DNA from: Acidilutibacter cellobiosedens
Lineage (GTDB): Bacteria; Bacillota; Clostridia; Tissierellales; Acidilutibacteraceae
Assembly (NCBI RefSeq): GCF_004103715.1
Contig: NZ_CP035282.1
Coordinates: forward strand, 1,540,673 to 1,604,672
Length of the DNA stretch: 64,000 nt
Reading direction: 5' to 3'
The notes under the pieces were generated by a model. The model was given only the letters and a program-made list of their open reading frames with translations, was not told where the DNA came from and made no database searches. Positions 1 to 8,191 of the stretch are shown in pieces. The number at the start of each line of letters is the position of its first letter. The first letter of the stretch is position 1. Position numbers and translations under genes: made by a program.

Positions 1-213
1 GTTGCTTTATGCAGAGCATTAATAAACGACCCGGAGATTATTCTTGCAGACGAACCGACAGGCTCCTTGGACAGCAAAAATACTGAAATTGTAATAAACA
101 ATTTGCATAAATTAAACAAGGCTGGTAGAACCGTTATAATGGTAACTCACAATCAAGAATTAGCAAAACATGCTACCAAGACATTTATTATCAAAGACGG
201 CAGAATAGTATAA
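1..213 (+). CDS. ABC transporter ATP-binding protein, C-terminal end (partial)
   Basis: The window opens inside this gene, so only the last 70 residues are visible. They hold the end of the nucleotide-binding domain: a Walker B segment with following D-loop (ILADEPTGSLDSKN), then the switch histidine (VMVTHNQELA) and a terminal 'KDGRIV'. The 'ADEPTGSLDS' wording and the early stop are typical of the MacB/LolD/BceA class, which power FtsX-like permeases for peptide export or peptide-antibiotic resistance. The permease would be expected upstream or was lost: immediately downstream lies an insertion-sequence remnant instead. The family assignment is firm; the substrate is not knowable from this piece. 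Confidence 0.85.
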   Translation, partial: VALCRALINDPEIILADEPTGSLDSKNTEIVINNLHKLNKAGRTVIMVTHNQELAKHATKTFIIKDGRIV

Positions 214-221
214 ATAGCTAA

Positions 222-544
222 GACATGAGAACGTTTCGGGACCGGTGAAAAAGTAACCCTTTTTTCTAATAATTATTTTAATTCAAACAAAATTTATAAT
301 ACTGACTAAAAATTTTAATGTTTAAGGTAAATATACAAAATTTAGAGGTAGCTATTGCTGCTATCCTCTTTATATTTACCGCTATTGTTGCTAATTTCGA
401 TTGCATGGACACACTTAATAGACCATATCCTCTTGCGGATATAGTCCGTGAAATCTTTTGAGTTCTGCATTTTTGCCTTCTATGGAAGCCCTTTTTTTAT
501 ATTTTTTCAAGTATTCTTCCGTCTTTTGATATTGTGATATTTCA
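222..544 (-). mobile_element. Inverted, truncated remnant of an IS1182-like element (transposase 3' end)
   Basis: Read on the minus strand this is nearly the same sequence as 27397-27712 on the plus strand. It encodes the end of the same transposase (from about 'EISQYQKTEEYLEKY' through 'IEGKNAELKRFHGLYRARG' to the stop) plus the same AT-rich right flank ending in 'GGTCCCGAAACGT..CATGTCTT'. The similarity stops abruptly at about 544, exactly where the histidine kinase sequence begins. Only the 3' third of the element is present, so it cannot move by itself. It explains the whole gap between the ABC gene and the kinase. Confidence 0.85.
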
Positions 545-1279
545 ATGTCATTATACTTTCTTTTGATGTCGGTATTGATGATTTATCTTTTTGGCAGAAT
601 CTGTTTATTCTATCAAAAAGAGAAGCAGATGTACGCATTGAAATTAAAAAACAAAGCATTGAAGGATCAGTTGGCATTTCAAGAAGCTTCGGCGTCCGAA
701 TTAAAGAAAATAAGGCATGATATAAAGAATAACCTCGCCAACATTTCATATTTGTTAAAAGAAAATCATATTGAGGAATCAGTCGGGTATATTAATGCTA
801 TTACATCTACATTGGAATCCACCAAATCAATAATTCACTGCGGCAATAATTATCTTGATTCAATTCTAAATTATGAAATGACTTTATGTAAAAATAATAA
901 TATAGATGCCTGTTTTGAAATCGATAATATTCCAAAGTTAAACATCGCACCCACAGATTTATCTTCAATTATCTCCAATGTACTCAATAATGCTGTCGAG
1001 GCAAATTTAAAACTTACGGAATCCGAAAGGTATATTTCTCTAAAGATATTTTGTTACAAAAATTATTTGTCCATTATTGTAAAAAATCCTTATAAACATA
1101 TTTTAATCGAAGATAACGGTACACTTATAACGAATAAGAAAGATAAATTTTATCACGGTTACGGCCTTAAATCCGTGGAATCATCCGTTAAACGATACAG
1201 AGGTAATTTTAAATATTCATATGAAAATAATATATTTATGTCAATGATAATATTGCCTTTAAACCCCAATTCTGATTAA
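545..1279 (+). pseudogene. AgrC-like sensor histidine kinase, N-terminally truncated
   Basis: The 244 residues visible hold the signalling half of a GHKL/HATPase_c_5 kinase of the AgrC type. There is a membrane stub (residues 2-22), a coiled-coil linker, the H-box 'KIRHDIKNNLANISYLL' with the phosphoacceptor histidine, 'CGNNYLDSILN', the N-box 'SSIISNVLNNAVEAN' and the G-box 'HGYGLKSVESSVKRY'. Whole AgrC-type kinases are about 430 residues with five to seven N-terminal membrane helices, so the peptide-sensing half is missing. The ATG at 545 has no ribosome site; it falls on the first base after the IS remnant, so it is the junction rather than a real start. No response regulator remains next to it. 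I call it a decayed gene, though an expressed fragment cannot be excluded. Confidence 0.75.
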
Positions 1280-1463
1280 AAAACCAGGGCTTTTTTACCA
1301 TTCGGTTAAATCATCTTGCTTTATATTAATTAAAATTTTATTATAAGTTTATCAGAACAAAATAAGTTAGGAATAGAATAAGATATAAATTTTTTAAAAT
1401 ATTTAGTAAAAGTAAAATTAGAGGTAAATAATGTTTATGATAATATCTGAAAGGGGTGATTAT

Positions 1464-1559
1464 ATGGCAAATGTACTAAGACTACAGAAACTGGAACCTA
1501 AACAGGAAAGATATGCACACGCATTCAGTGCATCTTCATGTGCATTTTGTAGCTGCTAG
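1464..1559 (+). CDS. Class III lanthipeptide precursor peptide (putative)
   Basis: A 31-residue peptide begins at an ATG with a fine ribosome site (AAAGGGGTGA, 1450-1459). Its leader starts MANVLRLQKLEP, which contains the LxLQ motif known from class III lanthipeptide leaders such as labyrinthopeptin (ILELQ), where the synthetase binds. The last ten residues, SASSCAFCSC, are rich in Ser and Cys, the raw material for lanthionine or labionin rings (Ser-x-x-Ser-x(n)-Cys). The next two genes encode the lyase and cyclase parts of a class III synthetase, which strengthens the call. A core ending in Cys-Ser-Cys with two or three possible rings is inferred; no maturation evidence can be read from DNA. 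Confidence 0.75.
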   Translation: MANVLRLQKLEPKQERYAHAFSASSCAFCSC

Positions 1560-1772
1560 TTATTTAGAAAATTAATGTTTAGGTAAGGTGCAAAGGGGAT
1601 ATGTCAATATTCAAAGGAATAAATAATAATTTGAAAATGATATATCCTCTTGTACATAAAAAAACAAAAAGGAGGTCGAAAAGGGATATTGAAAATACAT
1701 ACTATTATAAAAATTTATATTATTTATATAATATAAAGATAATCATAGTAACTTTTCAATAGCCTCAATAAT

Positions 1773-2435
1773 ATGTCTTTTTTAGATAAGAAACTTCATC
1801 AACAATATTTAGCGTTTAATAAAGAATTTTATGAAAGTGCTTCTAAATATCATCCTACCAGTGAACAGATTAAGTTAATATATAAAGATATTCCATTAAA
1901 TTATGTATATAATTATGAAAATTTATGGTTTTATCTACAGCCTCAACATTTAGATTTACCTTTACAAGGGTGGAAAATTCATATCTCAGCTATAACTGAA
2001 AATAAATCAGAAATTTTAAAAACTGTTGCTAAAATATGTTTTTCAAAAAATTTATCATTTAAGTTTTTAGCGGATGAAATAGATTTTAGAATTTTAGCAA
2101 ATAAAATGATAAATAGAGGCTCAAGTAATAAATTTATTACTATATATCCTATTAATGAAAAAGAATTTAAAGACGTTATTGAAATATTATATGAGAAACT
2201 TAAAGATTACAATGGTCCATATATTTTATCAGATTTAAGATATAAAGATTGTAAAGTACTGTATTATAGATATGGAGGCATAAGAAAATATGAAGTATTA
2301 ACTTTTATGGGTGAAAAAGACCTTAGAATCATTGATCCAAATGGTAATGAAATAGAGGACAGAAGAGTTGCATATTGGAATCCTCCATATTGGATAAAAG
2401 ATCCTTTTCAAATAGATGAAACAAGTAATGTATAA
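1773..2435 (+). CDS. Class III lanthipeptide synthetase, phosphoSer/Thr lyase domain only
   Basis: This 220-residue protein matches the N-terminal lyase part of LanKC-type (class III/IV) synthetases. Visible marks are 'LPLQGWKIHISA' (about 66-77), 'RGSSNKFITIYP' (about 116-127), 'YNGPYILSDLRY' (about 151-162), 'VLYYRYGG' and the end 'NPPYWIKDPFQ', which in full enzymes is the border to the protein kinase domain. The lyase eliminates phosphate from phospho-Ser/Thr to give dehydro-residues. The gene stops right at that border, and no kinase follows. There is no good ribosome site before the ATG at 1773, although a GGAGG lies about 100 bases upstream, so the exact start is uncertain. Next gene: the cyclase domain, 95 bases on. 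Confidence 0.7.
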   Translation: MSFLDKKLHQQYLAFNKEFYESASKYHPTSEQIKLIYKDIPLNYVYNYENLWFYLQPQHLDLPLQGWKIHISAITENKSEILKTVAKICFSKNLSFKFLADEIDFRILANKMINRGSSNKFITIYPINEKEFKDVIEILYEKLKDYNGPYILSDLRYKDCKVLYYRYGGIRKYEVLTFMGEKDLRIIDPNGNEIEDRRVAYWNPPYWIKDPFQIDETSNV

Positions 2436-2530
2436 ATGTAACAAAGAACAATAAACTTACTATAAAAGATATTAGAAAAGATTTTCAAACAATTGAATTT
2501 GATGAAAAAGCAATTAATTGTAAGAATAAG

Positions 2531-3685
2531 GTGATTTCTCAGGGCGAAATTGAATATCAAATAAAAAAAATTATACAGTATATTATTAATAATATTCGTT
2601 ATGACAGAAAAGATGCTATATTTCCTGCTGATCCACGTATATTCAATTCAAACCCTTTAAATGTATTTAATGGAGCATGGGGTATAATTTACTCTCTAAA
2701 TAAATTAAGAGTTGATATACCTTCTAAACTATTATTCAAAGTGTTAAATTATAATATAAACTCAAGTAAATATACTTCTGGGTTATATGTAGGAACATCC
2801 GGTATTGCATGGGTATTACTGGAACTGTCATTAAAAGAAGAGACTGAAAGAATTATGAATATAGGTGAAAATCATAAACTCATGTTTGATTCTCCAGGAA
2901 TATTCTTTGGAGCATCAGGTTATGGATTGACATGTCTTAAATTTTATTTAAAGACTAGTGATGTGGAGTGGTTAAAAAAGGCAAAGAAAATTGGAGAAAG
3001 ACTAATGGAATCAGCTATAAAAGTTGATGATAATAAATATTGCTGGAAACACATAGATGGGGATACTCATTTAGGCTATGGAGAAGGAGCAACGGGGATA
3101 TCATTGTTTTTATTGTATTTAAGTATAATATCTGGAGAATATAAATATCTTGAAGTAGGTACTAAAGCTCTTGAATTCGATATATCTTATTTAAAAACAA
3201 GTGAAGAAGGAATTTTAGGTATGCAGAGAGGGGTCGCTGGAAACGTTGAAAAGGTAATAACCAGCTATTGGGATGAAGGTACGGCAGGAGTATTAACTTC
3301 AGTATTAAGATATTGGAAAGGGACTAAAAATGATAAATATTTGATATTAGCTAAGAGTTTGATCAAAGATGTTTCAAGAAAATATGCTGCTTTTCCAGGA
3401 CTATTTATGGGTTTATCTGGTTTAGGAAATGCCTTAATTGATGCATATCAATTTATTGGAGATAAAGAGTATCTTAAAGAAGCATATAAAGTGGCAACAG
3501 GAGTTTCTTTATTTGCTATAAATGAAAATAATGGTATTTCTTATCCTGGTGAACAATTGTTTAGAAAAAGTACTGACTTTGGTACAGGCTCTTCTGGAAT
3601 AGCATTATTTTATAACAGACTTTTAAATGCCGAAACAAAATATAATAACTTTAATTTTGTTTTAGATGAGGTATTTAAAGAATAG
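2531..3685 (+). CDS. LanC-like cyclase domain of a class III lanthipeptide synthetase
   Basis: 384 residues matching the C-terminal cyclase domain of LanKC enzymes. After a linker come 'AIFPADPRIFNSNPLNVFNGAWGIIYSL', usual at the start of this domain, then repeated Gly-rich alpha-toroid motifs: 'GTSGIAWVLLEL', 'FFGASGYGLTCL', 'GYGEGATGISLFLL', 'WDEGTAGVLTS', 'GLSGLGNALIDA', 'GTGSSGIALFYN'. The zinc ligands of class I/II LanC (Cys, Cys-His) are absent, as known for class III cyclases. The frame is open upstream to 2429, so the GTG start at 2531 is one choice; there is no convincing ribosome site, which suits a domain cut off from a longer protein. The role would be addition of Cys to dehydro-residues. 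Confidence 0.75.
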   Translation: MISQGEIEYQIKKIIQYIINNIRYDRKDAIFPADPRIFNSNPLNVFNGAWGIIYSLNKLRVDIPSKLLFKVLNYNINSSKYTSGLYVGTSGIAWVLLELSLKEETERIMNIGENHKLMFDSPGIFFGASGYGLTCLKFYLKTSDVEWLKKAKKIGERLMESAIKVDDNKYCWKHIDGDTHLGYGEGATGISLFLLYLSIISGEYKYLEVGTKALEFDISYLKTSEEGILGMQRGVAGNVEKVITSYWDEGTAGVLTSVLRYWKGTKNDKYLILAKSLIKDVSRKYAAFPGLFMGLSGLGNALIDAYQFIGDKEYLKEAYKVATGVSLFAINENNGISYPGEQLFRKSTDFGTGSSGIALFYNRLLNAETKYNNFNFVLDEVFKE

Positions 3686-3704
3686 AAAAGGAGTGGCACA
3701 AAAA

Positions 3705-4937
3705 ATGAAGGATTTTAAGTTACTGAAAAACAAAAATTTTTTATATTTTGTATTATCCCAAGGAATATCAGGCTTTGGAGATATATTTTTTGACACTCTG
3801 ATTCTTCTGCTTGTATATGATTCTACCAAGTCAGTTTTACAGAGTGCTATGGTGGGAATTGCATGGCATATTTCATCTATCATACTTTCACCCATTGCAG
3901 GGGCTTTATCCGATAGCTATGATAGAAAAAAGATTTTAATATCTTCTAATTTTATTGGATTTATTATTACCTTTTTTATTGCTTTATTTTACTTGTTTAA
4001 TAAAAAATTATCATTACCTGTAGCACTATCGGCAATTATATTATCCAATATAGCTCAAACTTTTATAAGACCGGCAAGCAGATCCATTTTACCTGATATT
4101 TCAGGTGAAGAAAATATCGAAAGTGCAACGGGGGCATTGAGTTACATAACAAATATATTTAATTTTATTGGAACTTTGTCAGTAGGGTTTATTATTGAGT
4201 TTTTGGGTGGATTTACAGCTATAGTTATTGATAGTATAACATTTTTTATAGCCAGCGTGATTATTGCATTTATTAATATTCCTCAAAAATCTATTTCAAT
4301 TGACATTAATAAAAATAATAATTTATTGGAAAACATTCGTAATGGCTGGGAAGTACTTAAAGCCAATGTTTTATTTAAGAGAATAGTTGTTGCAGCAATT
4401 TTAATAAACGTTATGTCCTTTATAGGGCCTTTATTACCTGCCTTTATTGACGAAAAATTTAACGGAGGGTCAATAGACTACAGTATTATTGAAACTATAA
4501 GTTTAATTGCCGGTATATTAGTTGGAACCACAGTTTCTACCTTAACCCAACACATTCAAAGTAAGAAACTTATAACCTACGGTTGGATTGGAATGGGGCT
4601 GTCTATTTTGGGGACATCATTATTTAAGGCAAAGTTTATAATATATATTATGTTTTTCCTTCAATCATTGTTTAGAACTGTTTCAGAGGTAAACTTTGAT
4701 ATTTTTATGCTCAGAGAAGTCGAGCAGAAATTTAGAGGCAGGATAATAGGAATTGTTTTCAGTTTAAGTGTCATTTCAATTCCCCTTAGTACATTTATAG
4801 CGGGAATAGTAGGAGAGAGATTGCCTGTAATGTACATATTTATGTTTGCAGGAATATATGCAGCTATTATCGGAGTCGTATGTCTTATTACAGTAAAAAG
4901 ATCTGATGACCCACCTGAAATTGAAGATCAATTATAA
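3705..4937 (+). CDS. MFS transporter (MFS_3 / enterobactin-exporter-like)
   Basis: A 410-residue polytopic protein with about 12 membrane helices. It has 'FVLSQGISGFGDIFFD' at the start, the MFS motif 'GALSDSYDRKKIL' between helices 2 and 3, and 'RPASRSILPDISGEENIESATG' after helix 4, a wording typical of the MFS_3/EntS branch used for export of small peptides and siderophores. I place the start at ATG 3705, served by AAAAGGAG at 3687-3694; an ATG at 3666 is in frame but sits inside the cyclase gene and lacks a ribosome site. It lies 19 bases after the cyclase gene, so it is probably in the same operon and may export or give immunity to the lanthipeptide, in place of the ABC transporter usual in these loci. 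Confidence 0.8.
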   Translation: MKDFKLLKNKNFLYFVLSQGISGFGDIFFDTLILLLVYDSTKSVLQSAMVGIAWHISSIILSPIAGALSDSYDRKKILISSNFIGFIITFFIALFYLFNKKLSLPVALSAIILSNIAQTFIRPASRSILPDISGEENIESATGALSYITNIFNFIGTLSVGFIIEFLGGFTAIVIDSITFFIASVIIAFINIPQKSISIDINKNNNLLENIRNGWEVLKANVLFKRIVVAAILINVMSFIGPLLPAFIDEKFNGGSIDYSIIETISLIAGILVGTTVSTLTQHIQSKKLITYGWIGMGLSILGTSLFKAKFIIYIMFFLQSLFRTVSEVNFDIFMLREVEQKFRGRIIGIVFSLSVISIPLSTFIAGIVGERLPVMYIFMFAGIYAAIIGVVCLITVKRSDDPPEIEDQL

Positions 4938-4950
4938 GATTAAAACTGCG

Positions 4951-5084
4951 AGGACGTCAGACCGTGTGAAAACTATTGTATGATAAATTATATATACTAT
5001 ATATTGAATAAAAAATTACAAATATTGCCATATATTGGACGCTGATTTTTTCATTAATTACTTTTCACACAGTCTGCCGTCCCC
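4951..5084. repeat. MITE-like palindromic repeat, copy 1 (134 bp)
   Basis: The ends are inverted repeats: 'GGACGTCAGACCGTGTGAAAA' on the left pairs with 'TTTTCACACAGTCTGCCGTCC' on the right. The same 134-bp element, about four-fifths identical by eye, occurs in the other orientation at 38758-38891, and the similarity runs through the interior, not just the ends. It encodes nothing. Size, terminal repeats and dispersion fit a non-autonomous MITE. The flanking stretch 5085-5343 shows only AT-rich sequence with another short 'GCAGGGACGG' end-like fragment near 5127. Confidence 0.8.
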
Positions 5085-5361
5085 GTGGCTTTTTAGATCA
5101 ACTCATCAGAAGAATCATAAGAATCGCAGGGACGGTTTGAAGTGACCCCTTAATGGTATAATGTCCAAAAAAACTTTCTGCCTTTGCATTATTCCAACAT
5201 TTGCCTCTTCTTGACATACTTTGTTTTACTTTTAATTCTTTTAACAAATATCCTTATCTTCCTTATATAAATAAATAGTATAAAATGTTATAATGTAAAT
5301 AATAAAAGATATTTTACATCAATTGGCAGTGAAATAAATTAAAATGAACTCGGAGGAAACC

Positions 5362-6057
5362 ATGGGATATTTTTCTGTAAAAAAGAAAAGAAATTTTAAA
5401 GACAAAGTAGGGATGTTACTTTTTCTTATTTTGATTGTGTGTGTAATCTATGTTGTTGTTAGGATAATCGTTTCTCCGTCAGAGTCCGAAAGTTCAAAAG
5501 AGTATGTAAAAGTTAGAAGTGATTACGTATTAATGCTTCTGCAGTGTATTTTAGGATTAATTGTCATGTTTATTCCTTCAGTCATAGAAAGAAAAAAATC
5601 GATAGATATACCCGACAGTATGGAAATACTATATTTTATATTTTTGTTTTTAGCGATAGTATTGGGGGAGGTAAGGGATTTTTACTATATAATACCTTAT
5701 TGGGATATTATACTTCATGCATTCAGTGCCGGAATGCTTGCCTCACTGGGATTTGTCCTGATAGGGATAATCAAAAAAACAGGGCATCTAAAATATTATC
5801 TGAGTCCTTTCTATATTGCATTATTTTCATTTTGTTTTGCATTAACAATGGGTGTTATATGGGAAATTTATGAGTATTCCGCCGATGGCTTATTATCTCT
5901 TAATATGCAAAAATATGCGTTGGCTGATGGTACAAGGCTTGTAGGGCGAAAAGCTCTTTCCGATACAATGGAAGACCTTATAGTAGATGCTCTAAGTGCT
6001 TTGGTTATTACAATATTAGGATATTACCAGTTAAAGAAAGAAGAAAATATGGATTGA
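5362..6057 (+). CDS. Integral membrane protein, DUF2238/YjdF-like
   Basis: 231 residues with about six membrane helices. The motifs are those of the DUF2238 (YjdF) family of unknown function: 'YWDIILHAFSAGMLASLGF' with a membrane His, 'MGVIWEIYEYSAD' with Trp-Glu and Glu-Tyr in a helix, and 'DTMEDLIVDALSALV' with acidic residues near the C-terminus. These polar membrane residues suggest an enzyme or metal/proton site, but no function is established. The start is ATG 5362 because CGGAGG (5351-5356) sits 5 bases before it; the in-frame ATG at 5344 lacks a site. It stands alone between two intergenic repeats. Confidence 0.7.
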   Translation: MGYFSVKKKRNFKDKVGMLLFLILIVCVIYVVVRIIVSPSESESSKEYVKVRSDYVLMLLQCILGLIVMFIPSVIERKKSIDIPDSMEILYFIFLFLAIVLGEVRDFYYIIPYWDIILHAFSAGMLASLGFVLIGIIKKTGHLKYYLSPFYIALFSFCFALTMGVIWEIYEYSADGLLSLNMQKYALADGTRLVGRKALSDTMEDLIVDALSALVITILGYYQLKKEENMD

Positions 6058-6127
6058 AAAAACAAGCCATGAGAACCGTCCCTCTGGCTTCTACCTCTGG
6101 CTTAAAAATACAACTTTTAAAATAGTC

Positions 6128-6156
6128 TTTAACTGTAGCCGAATATATGATATAAT
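6128..6156 (+). promoter_or_regulatory. Probable sigma-A promoter of scfA
   Basis: A perfect -10 box TATAAT (6151-6156) lies 17 bases after a weak -35 TTTAAC (6128-6133). Transcription would start about 30 bases before the scfA ribosome site AGGAGG (6181-6186). Confidence 0.5.
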
Positions 6157-6196
6157 CAAAAAAGTATTAATGATAGTTCAAGGAGGTTAATATAAT

Positions 6197-6337
6197 ATGA
6201 AACATATAAAAACAATAGGCTCAAGAAATTTGAAAGAAACCTTGTCCAAGGGCGGATGTGGAGAATGCCAGACTTCATGCCAGTCGGCATGTAAGACTTC
6301 CTGTACAGTTGGAAATCAGAAGTGTGAAAGAAAGTAA
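6197..6337 (+). CDS. scfA: SCIFF ranthipeptide precursor
   Basis: 46 residues with six cysteines (21, 24, 28, 32, 36, 43), the 'six cysteines in forty-five' pattern of the SCIFF family. The start MKHIKTIGSRNLKETL and the middle 'CGECQTSCQSACKTSC' are the conserved family wording. In characterised members the partner radical SAM enzyme joins Cys sulfur to the side chain (beta or gamma carbon) of acceptor residues, giving a ranthipeptide; work in solventogenic clostridia links such products to population-level control. A GGAGG site precedes the ATG. The maturase gene follows after 59 bases containing a hairpin. Confidence 0.95.
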   Translation: MKHIKTIGSRNLKETLSKGGCGECQTSCQSACKTSCTVGNQKCERK

Positions 6338-6375
6338 ATTAAAAGGTGGTGGATTTTCCACTGCTTTTTAATTTA
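6338..6375 (+). promoter_or_regulatory. Hairpin between scfA and scfB (attenuator-like)
   Basis: 'TTAAAAGGTGGTGGA' pairs with 'TCCACTGCTTTTTAA' around a 3-4 base loop, just after the scfA stop and before the scfB ribosome site. It looks like a leaky terminator or mRNA-protecting hairpin that would keep the peptide message in excess over the enzyme message. Confidence 0.55.
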
Positions 6376-6396
6376 TTTTAACTGAGGAGGATGAAG

Positions 6397-7752
6397 ATGT
6401 CGGATAATAAAAAAATCCATAAATTTTCTTTGAATGATAGGAATATTGTTCTTGATATAAATAGCGGAGATGTACATGTAGTTGATGATATAGTATATGA
6501 TATGTTGGATTTTTATGAAAAATATACTAAAGAAGAAATATTGGACAAACTTTCATCTAAATATTCAAAAAGAGATTTAGAGGAAGCTTATGAAGAAATA
6601 AGTGAATTGAAAAAGGAAGGTATGCTTTTTTCTGATGAGATAGACATGGGAAATATCAAATATAATGAGCAGAATGTAGTTAAGGCTCTCTGCCTTCATG
6701 TAGCTCATGATTGCAATCTGAGATGCAAATATTGCTTTGCCTCTCAAGGAGATTTTAAAGGAGAAAGGCTTCTCATGCCTCTGAAGGTGGGAAGGAAAGC
6801 TTTGGAGTTTATTTCAATCAATTCCGGAAAAAGAAAAAACTTGGAAGTCGATTTCTTCGGGGGGGAACCTTTGATGAATTTTGATGTAGTTAAGGAACTT
6901 GTTTCCTACGGAAGGATATTGGAAAAGAAATACAATAAAAACTTTAGATTTACAATTACCACAAACGGAGTGCTTCTTGACGAAGATAAGATGGATTTTA
7001 TTAATGAAAATATGAGCAATGTAGTACTGAGCTTAGACGGAAGAAAGAAAATTAACGATTATATGAGAAAAACGGTTAACGGCCAGGGAAGCTATGATAT
7101 TATAGTCCCTAAGATGAAGAAAATGGTAGAGAAGAGAAAGGATAAGGATTATTATATAAGAGGTACTTTTACTAAATATAATAAGGATTTTTCAGAAGAT
7201 ATAATGGAGTATTACAACTTGGGATTTAAGAAGGTGTCCATGGAACCTGTGGTAGCTTCTCCAAAGGAAGATTATGCTTTAATGGAAGAGGATTTGGAAG
7301 AAGTATTAAGAGAATATGAGAAGTTTTCAAAAGAATATATAGATATTAAGAAAAAGGATAAAGATTTTATGTTTTTTCATTTCATGATTGATTTAAATCA
7401 AGGCCCCTGCATCATAAAGAGGACCGTAGGCTGCGGGGCGGGATCGGAATATATGGCGGTCACTCCCGAAGGAGATTTATATCCCTGCCATCAGTTTGTC
7501 GGAAATGAGGATTTTAAAATGGGGAATGTGTTTACAGGAATCGAAAATACAACTATCAGGGATGAGTTTAAAAAAGCCAATGTATTGACTAAAGAAGAAT
7601 GCAGCGGTTGCTGGGCAAGATACTATTGCAGCGGAGGATGCCATGCCAATGCCTATAATTTCAACAAGGATATTAAAAAACCTTATAAAATAGGATGTGA
7701 AATGGAAAAAAAGAGAATAGAATGTGCCATATCAATTTTGGCTAATATGTAG
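6397..7752 (+). CDS. scfB: SCIFF radical SAM maturase
   Basis: 451 residues. An N-terminal peptide-recognition (RRE-like) region is followed by the radical SAM cluster motif 'CNLRCKYCFA' (about 108-115) and 'FFGGEPLMNF'. The C-terminal SPASM region holds the auxiliary-cluster cysteines: 'GCGAGSEYMAVTPEGDLYPC', 'CSGCWARYYCSGGCHANAYNF' and a late 'IGCEMEKKR'. It acts on scfA using S-adenosylmethionine and forms the thioether links. I choose ATG 6397 because GAGGAGG at 6384-6390 is six bases before it; ATG 6391 would abut that site. Confidence 0.95.
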   Translation: MSDNKKIHKFSLNDRNIVLDINSGDVHVVDDIVYDMLDFYEKYTKEEILDKLSSKYSKRDLEEAYEEISELKKEGMLFSDEIDMGNIKYNEQNVVKALCLHVAHDCNLRCKYCFASQGDFKGERLLMPLKVGRKALEFISINSGKRKNLEVDFFGGEPLMNFDVVKELVSYGRILEKKYNKNFRFTITTNGVLLDEDKMDFINENMSNVVLSLDGRKKINDYMRKTVNGQGSYDIIVPKMKKMVEKRKDKDYYIRGTFTKYNKDFSEDIMEYYNLGFKKVSMEPVVASPKEDYALMEEDLEEVLREYEKFSKEYIDIKKKDKDFMFFHFMIDLNQGPCIIKRTVGCGAGSEYMAVTPEGDLYPCHQFVGNEDFKMGNVFTGIENTTIRDEFKKANVLTKEECSGCWARYYCSGGCHANAYNFNKDIKKPYKIGCEMEKKRIECAISILANM

Positions 7753-7784
7753 AATTAAAAATGTGAATTGGAATTATCGGAGAA

Positions 7785-7836
7785 AAATAAAGTTTTAGAT
7801 TATATAACATTATATAATCTAAAACTTTATTTTTTC
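7785..7836 (+). terminator. Rho-independent terminator of scfAB
   Basis: A long perfect stem, 'AATAAAGTTTTAGATTATAT' against its complement 'ATATAATCTAAAACTTTATT', with a small loop and a following T run (7830-7835). Confidence 0.9.
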
Positions 7837-8191
7837 TATAAATCAGAGCTACACTTTGTAATTGCTTGCGTAGGGGGAATTCAAATCAAATTTGATGAAG
7901 GAATTCTAAAGTTTAGATAGAATATCATCATGTGAAGAATTATAATTACACTTTAATCCATCTAAAGAAAATACAATATTAAAATCAAAAAAATGGTATA
8001 TGGACAAAATTTTTTTAAAAACGGTTGCTAAATTCGGAATAAAAATGTTTTTATATAATAAGTAAAGAATAAGAGGGTAGTCCTTACATACTAAAATATT
8101 TATATTCAATGTTTTAATGGAAATGTTGTTATAATTATGGGCAGATTGTAGAGGAAGAATGGGGATGATAGAAAAAAAGGAGGGGGGATAA
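7837..8191. other. Intergenic region with no supported gene
   Basis: About 355 AT-rich bases between the scfAB terminator and the sigma-factor gene. I see no coding signal, no RNA gene and no recognisable leader; short open frames on the minus strand lack ribosome sites. The promoter of the sigma operon should lie toward its right end, but I cannot pick one safely. Confidence 0.5.

Noticed and set aside
2429-2530. A programmed frameshift joining lyase and cyclase into one protein
   Set aside because: The two frames overlap only by a few codons at 2429-2435 with no slippery heptamer, and the kinase would still be missing.
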